A stretch of 64,000 nucleotides of DNA from JALOBO01 sp023228225 (GTDB lineage: Bacteria; Bacillota; Clostridia; Christensenellales; UBA1242): assembly GCA_041663585.1 (NCBI GenBank), contig JBAYMN010000001.1:1-64000 (forward strand), written 5' to 3'. A program made the translations under genes and the position numbers. The notes beneath the pieces were generated by a model that was given only the letters and a program-made list of their open reading frames with translations, made no database searches and had not been told where the DNA came from. Positions 26,897 through 34,714 of this stretch are shown in pieces. The stretch's first letter is position 1, and every line of letters begins with the position of its first letter.

Positions 26897-29551
26897 ATGG
26901 TAATAGATGATGATTTTTACGATGATACTCTATCCGGACAATTAATGTTTGATGGCTTAGATGAAACAAGCGAAAATAATGACGCAAACTTTCAAAATGA
27001 GAGTAATTTGTCTAAAAATAATGTAGATGATGCTCAAAATTCAGCAGAAGAAGATAGTCCACAAATACAACAGGACAATCTATCGGAAAACGCAGTTGCA
27101 AGTCCTAAAAAAACAAAAAAATCGGGAGCCAATTCATATAGTGAAGGCGGAAACCGTGTGTTTAGTAAGGCGCTTGATGAAGTAATGCGTGATTCTATGA
27201 TGCCATACACAGAATACGTTGTGTTAGACCGTGCTATTCCTCGTGTAGAAGATGGCTTAAAACCCGTGCAACGACGGGTACTTTTTTCAATGCTTGAACT
27301 TGGACTTATGCCTGATAAAGTTTATAGAAAATCGGCTCGTGTTGTTGGCGACTGCATTGGTAAATATCACCCGCATGGCGATACATCTGTATATCAAGCA
27401 ATGGTTCGTATGGCACAAGATTTTAATATGCGTGCTCCGCTTGTAGATGGACACGGAAATTTTGGTTCGGTCGATGGCGATTCGGCAGCCGCAATGCGTT
27501 ATACAGAAGTAAAAATGACACCTATTGCAATGGAACTGCTCCGTGATTTAGATAAAAACACTGTCAAATGGAGTTTGAATTTTGATGACACATTAAAAGA
27601 GCCTGACACATTACCCGGAAGAGTGCCAAACTTACTTATTAATGGTGCTTCGGGTATTGCAGTAGGGCTTGCTACAAATATACCGCCACATAATATTACG
27701 GAAGTAATTAGCGGGGTTATTGCTTTCATTGATAATAAAGAAATTACTCTTTCAGAAATGATGAATATAATTCAAGGTCCAGATTTTCCGACAGGTGCCT
27801 ATGCTATTGTAAGTGATGAACTTGTGAGAGCATATGAAACTGGACGCGGGAAAATCACTTTGCGTGCTAAAATAAATGTTGAAAGTGAGGGCGATAAGCG
27901 TAATATTGTTATAACCGAAATGCCGTATCAATCTAACAAAGCGACGATATTACAAACAATAGCCGAACTTCGTAATGAGGGCAAAAGTGCACTTGCCGGT
28001 ATAAGCGAAATCCGCGATGAATCTGACCGAAACGGTATGCGAGCGGTAATTAAACTAAAAAAAGATATTGATCCGCAAGAAGTTATTAAATATTTGTTAA
28101 AAACTACTGCTCTTTCTATTACTTTTGGTATTAACATTGTTGCAATAGCGGGCGGAAAGCCCAGACAAATGGGTTTGCTTGAAATTTTAGATTTTTATGT
28201 GAATTATCAACGTGATATTATTTTAAGGCGCTCGAAATATGAAATTGAACAGGCCCGTGAGCATGCGCATATTTTGGAAGGACTTATTATTGCAATACAA
28301 AATATTGATGAAGTAATACGAATTATAAAAAAATCGGAATCTGTTTCAGAAGCAAAAATAAAATTGCGCTCCACATTTACTTTAAGTGAAAAACAAGCAC
28401 AAGCAATTTTAGATATGAGGCTTGCAAGATTAACGAATTTAGAAGTTGGCAAAATCGAAATTGAACTTGCCGAACTTAAAAAAATTATTGAAAAATTATC
28501 CACTATTATTGCTTCCAAAAAAGCGCAACTTGAAGTTGTAAAAGGCGAATTACTTGAATGTAAACGAAAATATAGGCAAGACCGCCGTACTATTATTGTA
28601 TCAAATGAATCCGAAATTGAAGTTACTTCCGAAGAAAATAATATTGAGGTACACTCTGTTGCTATTGCTTTTACAGCGGGTGGAACAATTAAAAAAACTA
28701 CCCAAAAAAATACTATTCGTGCGTTTTCTGATACCTCTTCTCTTTGTGAAGCACATAATATTATTGTAAATGCAGATACCGATAAAATGATTTATTTATT
28801 TACAAATTTGGGCAACTGTTATAAAGTTAGGGCAGGGGCTGTGCCTGATGCCCGCTGGCGCGATAAAGGTACTTTGCTTAGAATATTGATTAAAGAAAGT
28901 TTACCGGAAGAAAAAATTGTTGCAATATTTAGCGATTTAGAAAATATACCTAATGCTGATAGCACAAATTTACTATTTTTCACAAAATATGGAATGGTAA
29001 AAAGTACTGTTGTGTCAGAATATAATGTAAACAAGGCTATGTTTGCCACAACTAAACTTAAAGATGGTGATGAACTGCTAAATGTAGAAATTGAACAAAA
29101 ATATTCTACTTTAATATTCATTACAAAAAATGGAATGATACTAAACGCTGATAAATCCGATGTGCCAGTGCAAGGTAGAATGTCAGGTGGAGTCAGGGGC
29201 ATTAATCTTGATGATGATGACATCACAATATTTGCGGGGCAAGTAACTGTTGAAGGAGATGTTATTATTGTTAGTAAAAAGGGAAACGCCAAAAAGGTAA
29301 AAATGGCCGATATTGATGTTCTTAACAGATATCGTAAAGGAGTTAAAATTATGCCATTGGCAGTAGATGATAATATAGCATTTGCCGGATACCAATCTAT
29401 TCCATACACTCTTGTTGTTAAGTACAGCGATGATTCAATTGTTGCTTATGATACCGAAATAATTGCAGAAGATAATAGAGCAAGTAAAGGGAAAATATTA
29501 GATATTACAAAACGAAATTATTTAATTAACGGAGCGTATATTAATCTATAA
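26897..29551 (+). CDS. parC: DNA topoisomerase IV subunit A (GyrA/ParC family)
   Basis: An 884-aa DNA cleavage subunit. The catalytic Tyr lies in AMRYTEVKM near 201. An acidic, Asn-rich N-terminal extension of about 80 residues precedes the core and is unusual. The C-terminal beta-pinwheel lacks a QRRGGKG GyrA box, and DARWRDKGTLLR resembles the ParC motif, so topoisomerase IV (decatenation) is preferred over gyrase. It is tightly coupled to parE. Confidence 0.88.
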   Translation: MVIDDDFYDDTLSGQLMFDGLDETSENNDANFQNESNLSKNNVDDAQNSAEEDSPQIQQDNLSENAVASPKKTKKSGANSYSEGGNRVFSKALDEVMRDSMMPYTEYVVLDRAIPRVEDGLKPVQRRVLFSMLELGLMPDKVYRKSARVVGDCIGKYHPHGDTSVYQAMVRMAQDFNMRAPLVDGHGNFGSVDGDSAAAMRYTEVKMTPIAMELLRDLDKNTVKWSLNFDDTLKEPDTLPGRVPNLLINGASGIAVGLATNIPPHNITEVISGVIAFIDNKEITLSEMMNIIQGPDFPTGAYAIVSDELVRAYETGRGKITLRAKINVESEGDKRNIVITEMPYQSNKATILQTIAELRNEGKSALAGISEIRDESDRNGMRAVIKLKKDIDPQEVIKYLLKTTALSITFGINIVAIAGGKPRQMGLLEILDFYVNYQRDIILRRSKYEIEQAREHAHILEGLIIAIQNIDEVIRIIKKSESVSEAKIKLRSTFTLSEKQAQAILDMRLARLTNLEVGKIEIELAELKKIIEKLSTIIASKKAQLEVVKGELLECKRKYRQDRRTIIVSNESEIEVTSEENNIEVHSVAIAFTAGGTIKKTTQKNTIRAFSDTSSLCEAHNIIVNADTDKMIYLFTNLGNCYKVRAGAVPDARWRDKGTLLRILIKESLPEEKIVAIFSDLENIPNADSTNLLFFTKYGMVKSTVVSEYNVNKAMFATTKLKDGDELLNVEIEQKYSTLIFITKNGMILNADKSDVPVQGRMSGGVRGINLDDDDITIFAGQVTVEGDVIIVSKKGNAKKVKMADIDVLNRYRKGVKIMPLAVDDNIAFAGYQSIPYTLVVKYSDDSIVAYDTEIIAEDNRASKGKILDITKRNYLINGAYINL

Positions 29552-29574
29552 TTTATTAGAGCGATAGCGACTAA

Positions 29575-29607
29575 CAATTATACATTATACATCTACATTT
29601 TACATTT
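29575..29607 (+). repeat. ACATT-rich tract, copy 2
   Basis: AACAATTATACATTATACAT followed by CTACATTTTACATTTA lies directly before the parC terminator. It parallels 22776-22809 upstream of the yhbY terminator. Confidence 0.55.
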
Positions 29608-29632
29608 ACCAGTGCCTCGGCACTGGTTTTTG
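29608..29632 (+). terminator. intrinsic terminator after parC
   Basis: ACCAGTGCC/GGCACTGGT, a 9-bp perfect stem with a 2-nt loop, is followed by TTTTTG, 56 bp after the parC stop. Confidence 0.88.
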
Positions 29633-29771
29633 TCATAAATCAATCAATTATTCAGTATATTATTATAGTAGGAAATTGTTACAGACACAATATTACAATT
29701 TTCCGCAAAATTCTACACATTAAAATATTTTTTTTAACTATAAATTATTTAATATTAAAAGCGAGGAGAAA

Positions 29772-30539
29772 ATGCCATTTGTAGTAGTAAAATCTAGATT
29801 ATTAAAATTTGCCTTTATAGTTTTAATTACCGCTGTTATGCTTTGTGTAAGTATTAATGGCACGCGTGCGGCTTCTGTGTTTTTTGGATACGCACCAAAA
29901 AATCACGCAATTTATGCTGTGGACCGAAGCAATAACGAAATTTCACTTACATTTGATGCGGCTTGGGGTGCGGATAAAACTATTGCAATTGTTGATTTAT
30001 TAAAAAAATACAATATTAAAGCAACATTCTTTTTAGTGGGATTTTGGGTGGAAAAATATCCCGAAGAAACCAAATATATTGTTGATAGTGGAATGGAAAT
30101 AGCCTCGCATTCTAATAGCCACCCAGATATGACAAAATTAAGTGTAGACGATATTAAACTTGAACTTAACACTGCTAAAAAAACAATAAAAGATACCGCT
30201 AATGTAGATGTAAGTTTATTTAGACCACCTTTTGGGTATTATAATGATAAACTTCTGTCTATTGCTACTGACTTAGGATACAAAACAATTAAATGGAGCG
30301 TGGATACTCACGATTGGATGGGAAAAAGCGTTGAATATATTGCAAATAGAGTTACAAGCAAAATTAGCAGTGGAGGTATAATTCTATTTCATAACAATTC
30401 CAAAAATGTTATAGAGGCCACTACTGTGGTAATTGAAAGTTTGCTTGTAAAAGGATATAAATTTGTAACGATAGGCGAACTAGTCTATGCCGACAATTAT
30501 TATATAGACCGTACAGGTCTGCAAAGAAAAAATGTATAG
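29772..30539 (+). CDS. polysaccharide deacetylase, PdaB-like
   Basis: A 255-aa exported or membrane-anchored NodB-domain protein (signal segment residues about 10-33). Motif 1 is LTFDAAWG, with the first catalytic Asp, followed by ATFFLVGFWVEKYP, the metal-binding SHSNSHPDM (His pair) and RPPFGYYNDK. FDAAWG in place of FDDGP is typical of the PdaB sporulation deacetylases. It would modify cortex or cell-wall glycans. A gap of 23 nt separates it from the ssb-like gene, suggesting an operon. Confidence 0.85.
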   Translation: MPFVVVKSRLLKFAFIVLITAVMLCVSINGTRAASVFFGYAPKNHAIYAVDRSNNEISLTFDAAWGADKTIAIVDLLKKYNIKATFFLVGFWVEKYPEETKYIVDSGMEIASHSNSHPDMTKLSVDDIKLELNTAKKTIKDTANVDVSLFRPPFGYYNDKLLSIATDLGYKTIKWSVDTHDWMGKSVEYIANRVTSKISSGGIILFHNNSKNVIEATTVVIESLLVKGYKFVTIGELVYADNYYIDRTGLQRKNV

Positions 30540-30562
30540 AATAACGAATGGAGGAAGATTGT

Positions 30563-31285
30563 ATGGATTATAATCAATTAAATAATAATAAGGTTTTTAT
30601 TACAGGAAAAGTTATTAGCGAACCCGTTTACAGCCACGAAATTTACGGAGAAGGATTTTATGAAATAAATTTAAGTGTGCCAAGACTTTCATCTCAACAC
30701 GATATAATTCCTGTAACAATATCTGAAAGGCTTATATATTCAGGTAAAATTGAAAAAGAAATGGAAATTTCTATTAAGGGGCAGTTTAGAAGTTATAATA
30801 AAATTATAGATGGCAAAAGTCGACTTATGCTTACGGTATTTGCCCGTGAACTTGTAGAAGTGGATTCTTCACAAAATCCAAATATAATAGAATTAAGTGG
30901 TTATATTTGCAAACCACCTATTTATAGAACTACACCGTTTAACCGTGAAATTTGCGATATTTTGCTCGCTGTTAATCGTGCCTATAATAAGTCGGATTAT
31001 ATTCCTTGTATAGCGTGGGGTAGAAATGCGCGCTTTGTAAAGGGAATTGAAGTTGGCGGACGCGTTTTCGTAGTCGGTAGAATTCAAAGTCGTGAGTATC
31101 AGAAAAAAGTTAACGAAACAGAATTTGAAACAAAAACTGCGTATGAAATATCAATCACCAAAATTTCTATTGAAAATAATGTCAACATTATCAATGTAAA
31201 TAAAAATGAAACCGAAGAAAATACTGTATCAGAAGAACCAGAACTTTTATTTGACCAAGTAAAATTTGAGAACTACTACAATTAA
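30563..31285 (+). CDS. SSB-like protein with two OB folds
   Basis: A 240-aa protein with two tandem OB-fold segments, residues about 8-100 (NKVFITGKVISEPVY onward) and 105-210 (IELSGYICKPPIYRTTPFNREICDILLAVNRAY, which is the clearest SSB-like part). It lacks the acidic DDDIPF tail of the main SSB. ATG 30563 is preferred over ATG 30548, since GGAGG lies between them. It is probably a clostridial accessory ssDNA-binding protein; the role is unproven. Confidence 0.78.
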   Translation: MDYNQLNNNKVFITGKVISEPVYSHEIYGEGFYEINLSVPRLSSQHDIIPVTISERLIYSGKIEKEMEISIKGQFRSYNKIIDGKSRLMLTVFARELVEVDSSQNPNIIELSGYICKPPIYRTTPFNREICDILLAVNRAYNKSDYIPCIAWGRNARFVKGIEVGGRVFVVGRIQSREYQKKVNETEFETKTAYEISITKISIENNVNIINVNKNETEENTVSEEPELLFDQVKFENYYN

Positions 31286-31306
31286 TTCAAAAGGGAAACC
31301 ACTTTA

Positions 31307-31390
31307 AAAGGGAAACCACGAGCCGATAAGTAGCGGACACGCAAATTTAAAATTTGCTAACCGCTGGACTCGTGGCTTCCCTCTTTAACC
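31307..31390 (+). repeat. long structured hairpin repeat, copy A
   Basis: An approximately 84-nt element 21 nt after the ssb-like stop. Nested stems are GGGAA.CCACGAG with CTCGTGG.TTCCC, AGCGG with CCGCT, and GCAAATT with AATTTGC. It is nearly identical to 59111-59196, including unpaired bases (CCGATAAGT and CTAA). A 14-nt piece of its 5' flank is duplicated at 31289-31302 and 31306-31319. Confidence 0.85.
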
Positions 31391-31401
31391 GCGGAATTAT
31401 A

Positions 31402-31428
31402 TTCCGCTTGTCCGTTAGGCAAGCGGAA
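31402..31428 (+). repeat. 27-nt palindromic repeat, copy E4
   Basis: Arms TTCCGCTTGTCC and GG-CAAGCGGAA around a GTTA loop. It follows repeat copy A by 11 nt, before the promoter of the HExxH gene. Confidence 0.88.
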
Positions 31429-31503
31429 CAAAATATAACATATATATTTTAATATTTGCAAATAAATATTATAAATTTAAGTTGGATATAATATATTTCA
31501 GTA

Positions 31504-31532
31504 TTGACAAATTTATATTTAAAGGCTAAAAT
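31504..31532 (+). promoter_or_regulatory. sigma-A-type promoter
   Basis: TTGACA (31504-31509) and TAAAAT (31527-31532) with a 17-bp spacer lie 20 bp before the ATG of the next gene. Confidence 0.75.
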
Positions 31533-31552
31533 GTATCTACATTGAGGTGCGC

Positions 31553-32977
31553 ATGACAAATGATGAATTAAAACAAAAATTTACTGAATTTTGTAATATT
31601 AAAGACATTGAAAGAAGAGATACTTTTATTGAAAACGCAGTAGCATACCTAGAACTTTTAAAACAATACTACGGTAATATAAATATTGGCGAAAATTATT
31701 TTGAAAAAGATGATACAATTTATATTCCAAATAAAATTGATGTACAAAATTCACCTAGCACATATAGTTTAGATGAATATGTATTTAACAGATTAGTTAG
31801 AAATGTTAATGGTTTTTATCATTCAACTAGCAACAAAGGTAAAGAATTATTAAAAATATATAAAAATGCGCATGTTGATGATGCGTTGGGAGTTTATGAC
31901 CCCAATTTTAATATTCAAACTAAAAAACCCAATCCTTTTATATTTATAAATGATAGTATTATTCTACAACACATAGTAGAATTTACACAGCAACATAATA
32001 AATTATTTGAAAATGGTAGTATTAAATTTGAGTACGAATTAATGCCAGAATATATGGCATTATCGGATAATCACTTAACAGAAGTACAAAAAGAAGATTT
32101 AATCGCAGAAGCATTTAATAAAGAATATTTTAGGACCTTGGCCCACGAATTATGGCACGCTTCAAAGGCAGCCTATTATAATAGCAATATAGTCGAAATG
32201 GAAACTGGCGAACTTAGACCTGATAGTGCTAGTAGATATAATATAGATACACTTGAAACGTTATATGACTGTCTAGATGAAATTATTCACGAATATCAAA
32301 TCAGCGTTGCTTTAAATTTAAGAAGAGAAATTACAATAACAATACCGAATCATAGAACATTTATAATAAAAGGGGTGGCATTTGGTACTGAAAATTGTCA
32401 ATATTCTGACCACGCTGATACAGCAGAATTAATTGAATTAATCTCGGGAAAGGATAAATTGTTTTTCGGGAGTTTTATAAATAGAAATGATTTTGTAACT
32501 GAATTTAATAATAATTATTATGATATATTTTCACAAAACAATTTACTTACTAATTTTTACAAAGATTATCTTAGTAAAATATACGACATTCGCTCTAATA
32601 AACCTTGGGACATTATAAGTGCAGTGAATTACTTTTTGTGTGAATCAGATGAAGATACTTATATAATTATTGAAATTAAATTAACATTACAAGAAGCACT
32701 TATTAATTGCATTATTAAAAATATACAAGCAATTAATCCGAAAACTAAAAATATTAGCGTGTTAAAATCACAGTTAGAATATGTTAAAAATTTACCAGCA
32801 AAAGTGCAAAATGTGCTTATGGTTGACCAAAATGAAAGCAATTACAAAACTACAAATGTGCTTACTTATTTAAAATTAGAAGATATATGCTTAAAAAAGC
32901 AGAAACAAATTGAAGCCATAATAAATTATAGAAATATAGAAAATGACAAACTAAAAGAAAGTGTTATTGACAGATAA
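31553..32977 (+). CDS. orphan zincin-like protein (HExxH), unknown function
   Basis: A 474-aa cytoplasmic-looking protein. It has an LAHELWHAS motif at H198-H202, the classic zincin metal site, followed by a helix with LDEIIHEYQIS about 50 residues later that could give the third ligand. I recognise no family, and there is no signal peptide. The C-terminal half is helical and Lys/Glu-rich. ATG 31553 follows TTGAGGTG; an in-frame GTG lies inside that site. It is monocistronic with its own promoter and flanked by repeats and a tRNA. Confidence 0.75.
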   Translation: MTNDELKQKFTEFCNIKDIERRDTFIENAVAYLELLKQYYGNINIGENYFEKDDTIYIPNKIDVQNSPSTYSLDEYVFNRLVRNVNGFYHSTSNKGKELLKIYKNAHVDDALGVYDPNFNIQTKKPNPFIFINDSIILQHIVEFTQQHNKLFENGSIKFEYELMPEYMALSDNHLTEVQKEDLIAEAFNKEYFRTLAHELWHASKAAYYNSNIVEMETGELRPDSASRYNIDTLETLYDCLDEIIHEYQISVALNLRREITITIPNHRTFIIKGVAFGTENCQYSDHADTAELIELISGKDKLFFGSFINRNDFVTEFNNNYYDIFSQNNLLTNFYKDYLSKIYDIRSNKPWDIISAVNYFLCESDEDTYIIIEIKLTLQEALINCIIKNIQAINPKTKNISVLKSQLEYVKNLPAKVQNVLMVDQNESNYKTTNVLTYLKLEDICLKKQKQIEAIINYRNIENDKLKESVIDR

Positions 32978-33024
32978 AATTGCATCAAATTAAATAGATG
33001 CTGTTTTAAAGCAAATCAAATACC

Positions 33025-33053
33025 TTGACAAAGTTTAATGTTTATAATAATAT
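33025..33053 (+). promoter_or_regulatory. promoter of tRNA-Pro (CGG)
   Basis: TTGACA (33025-33030), a 17-bp spacer and TAATAT (33048-33053), 48 bp before the tRNA. Confidence 0.65.
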
Positions 33054-33101
33054 ATAGGAGCAATTTTAATGTAAATTGTTTAATAGTTATGTCTTTAAAA
33101 T

Positions 33102-33176
33102 CGGGGTGTAGCGCAGTGGTAGCGCGCATGGTTCGGGACCATGAGGTCGCAAGTTCAAATCTTGTCATCCCGACCA
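33102..33176 (+). tRNA. tRNA-Pro (anticodon CGG)
   Basis: Acceptor stem CGGGGTG/CATCCCG with discriminator A and encoded CCA. The anticodon stem CATGG/CCATG holds loop TTCGGGA, giving CGG. It reads CCG codons. It is nearly identical to the other two tRNA-Pro genes at 45803 and 61462. Confidence 0.95.
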
Positions 33177-33368
33177 GTAAGCAAAAAAGTTAATTAAGAT
33201 TTTTTTACTCTTGTTTATCCTATATAAAAAATAATTAAATAATATATATTTTTATTTAAAATAAATTTTATTTCGTAATGATATACATTTATTATTCAAA
33301 GATTTTGCATAGATATTCAAAATTCGTGCAATTTCGCGGTATGTTTTGTATTATTATTCTTAAAAGTA

Positions 33369-33397
33369 TTGACATTTTATAATACATATCATATAAT
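33369..33397 (+). promoter_or_regulatory. consensus promoter abutting the start codon
   Basis: Perfect TTGACA (33369-33374), 17-bp spacer and perfect TATAAT (33392-33397). The ATG of the next gene starts only 7 nt after the -10, where transcription should begin, implying a leaderless mRNA. Confidence 0.85.
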
Positions 33398-33403
33398 AAA
33401 AAT

Positions 33404-33928
33404 ATGAAAAATGATTTTTATATTTTTATTGCATTCAACGGAGTATTAAATAGTAAAGTTTGGTTTAAAAAATTCAAAGAATTTAAATTAGCCGAAAAAG
33501 GATATTCTTGTGCTATTTGTCCGGATAATATAATTGCTTTAAATAGTTTAGTTAATAAAATAAGTAAACGTTATAATGTAAAATTTGTATTTACATCACT
33601 ATGGCGTATGAACATAGCACATACAAAAAAATTAATTGTAACAAATGGATTAAATGCAAGTGATGCAGAGTTTATTATTATAGGTAGAGATGATATACGC
33701 GGATTATCTATTAAAAAATTTATTGATGATAAAAAACTAATAAAAAATTATTTGGTCATTGAGCCAACTGTTGAAGGTGAATTAAGCGATATTAGACCTT
33801 ATATACCTAGTAATAAAATAATTCAAACTGATACAAATGATTTTGGGCTTACAGAAAAAATTCTTGCCGAGTATTTTAATAAATTAAAAAATGAAAAAGT
33901 TAGAAAAGAAGAAGAAAAACAAATGTAA
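33404..33928 (+). CDS. HAD-like protein (HAD_SAK-type), degenerate active site
   Basis: A 174-aa protein resembling the HAD domain seen in Swiss-army-knife RNA-repair proteins: GVLN near 13-16, VKFVFTSLWR, a GLSIKKFI helix and a C-terminal IIQTDTNDFGLTEKILAEYF. The nucleophile motif DxDGVLN reads A10-F-N12-GVLN, so both catalytic Asp residues are missing. It may be a non-enzymatic binding protein. The start has no ribosome site and coincides with the predicted transcription start. A terminator follows directly. Confidence 0.75.
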   Translation: MKNDFYIFIAFNGVLNSKVWFKKFKEFKLAEKGYSCAICPDNIIALNSLVNKISKRYNVKFVFTSLWRMNIAHTKKLIVTNGLNASDAEFIIIGRDDIRGLSIKKFIDDKKLIKNYLVIEPTVEGELSDIRPYIPSNKIIQTDTNDFGLTEKILAEYFNKLKNEKVRKEEEKQM

Positions 33929-33930
33929 TC

Positions 33931-33966
33931 AAAACCGTACGAATTAGTGCGGTTTTATTTTTTTAT
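33931..33966 (+). terminator. intrinsic terminator
   Basis: AAAACCGTAC/GTGCGGTTTT, a 10-bp stem with a 6-nt loop, is followed by ATTTTTTTATT. Confidence 0.85.
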
Positions 33967-34006
33967 TTTTAATATTATAATAATCTATAATTCAGCACAA
34001 AAACTG

Positions 34007-34036
34007 TTGACAATTTTGGGACTTTTCGTATATTAT
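34007..34036 (+). promoter_or_regulatory. sigma-A-type promoter of the tetR-MMPL unit
   Basis: TTGACA (34007-34012) and TATTAT (34031-34036) with an 18-bp spacer, 44 bp before the TetR start. Confidence 0.7.
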
Positions 34037-34080
34037 AATAAAAGAGAATAATAAATCGCTTTTAAATTTTTGGAGTACAA

Positions 34081-34656
34081 ATGCAGTATCAAAAAGAAGA
34101 AATAAGAGCAAAAATCGTTGCTTCCGCAATAAGTGAATTTGAAACCGCAGGTTATAACAAGGCAAACATTATAAGAATTGCCAAAAATGCCAAAGTACCA
34201 GTGGGTAACCTTTACAGATATTTTAAAAGCAAAGATAATCTTTTTGAGGCGGTCGTTATAAATGCTTGCAAAGAATTGCCTATTTTAATTAAAAATATTT
34301 ATGAAAAAGATGTTCTTTTAGATCGCAATGAAAAAGAGATGGCCGATATTATTGCTTACAATATAGTAGAAGTTTATAAAAAATACGGAAGGCAAATTAT
34401 AATCTTAGCCGACAAAAGTACAGGTTCAAAATTTGAATATTATTTTAAAAATTTAATTGATGATATTATTAAATTATTTGAAAAAGGGCTATATGGTGAC
34501 ATAAATTCTGAACATAATATCATGGCGAAAGTTATTGGATACGGCTTTATGAATGGGCTTTTTACTATTATTAAAGATGTGCCAGCAAACAATATTGAAG
34601 TTTACGCTAAAAAATTAATTACATATTATTTCTATCAATCAGAAAACAGAATTTAA
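34081..34656 (+). CDS. TetR family transcriptional regulator
   Basis: A 191-aa regulator. The N-terminal HTH (residues about 10-55) has the TetR signature ANIIRIAKNAKVPVGNLYRYFKSKDNLF read across two segments. The C-terminal ligand domain is variable. It starts 58 bp before an MMPL transporter on the same strand, so it is probably the ligand-responsive repressor of that exporter and of itself. No clear palindromic operator was identified. ATG after TTGGAG. Confidence 0.92.
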   Translation: MQYQKEEIRAKIVASAISEFETAGYNKANIIRIAKNAKVPVGNLYRYFKSKDNLFEAVVINACKELPILIKNIYEKDVLLDRNEKEMADIIAYNIVEVYKKYGRQIIILADKSTGSKFEYYFKNLIDDIIKLFEKGLYGDINSEHNIMAKVIGYGFMNGLFTIIKDVPANNIEVYAKKLITYYFYQSENRI

Positions 34657-34714
34657 TGCTTTTAACTGACAACAAATAATTTATAGATAAGTTATTTTTA
34701 ATGGGGGAATATTT

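Noticed and set aside
24950..29551. Calling the topoisomerase pair gyrase (gyrB-gyrA)
   Set aside because: No QRRGGKG GyrA box is found, the B subunit has DGAHI, and subunit A has a ParC-like DARWRDKG motif. Topoisomerase IV fits better, though a whole-genome view is needed.
33054..33101. Two-codon minigene (ATG TAA behind AGGAG) in the tRNA-Pro leader
   Set aside because: The motif at about 33057-33074 can arise by chance in AT-rich DNA; there is no conservation evidence.
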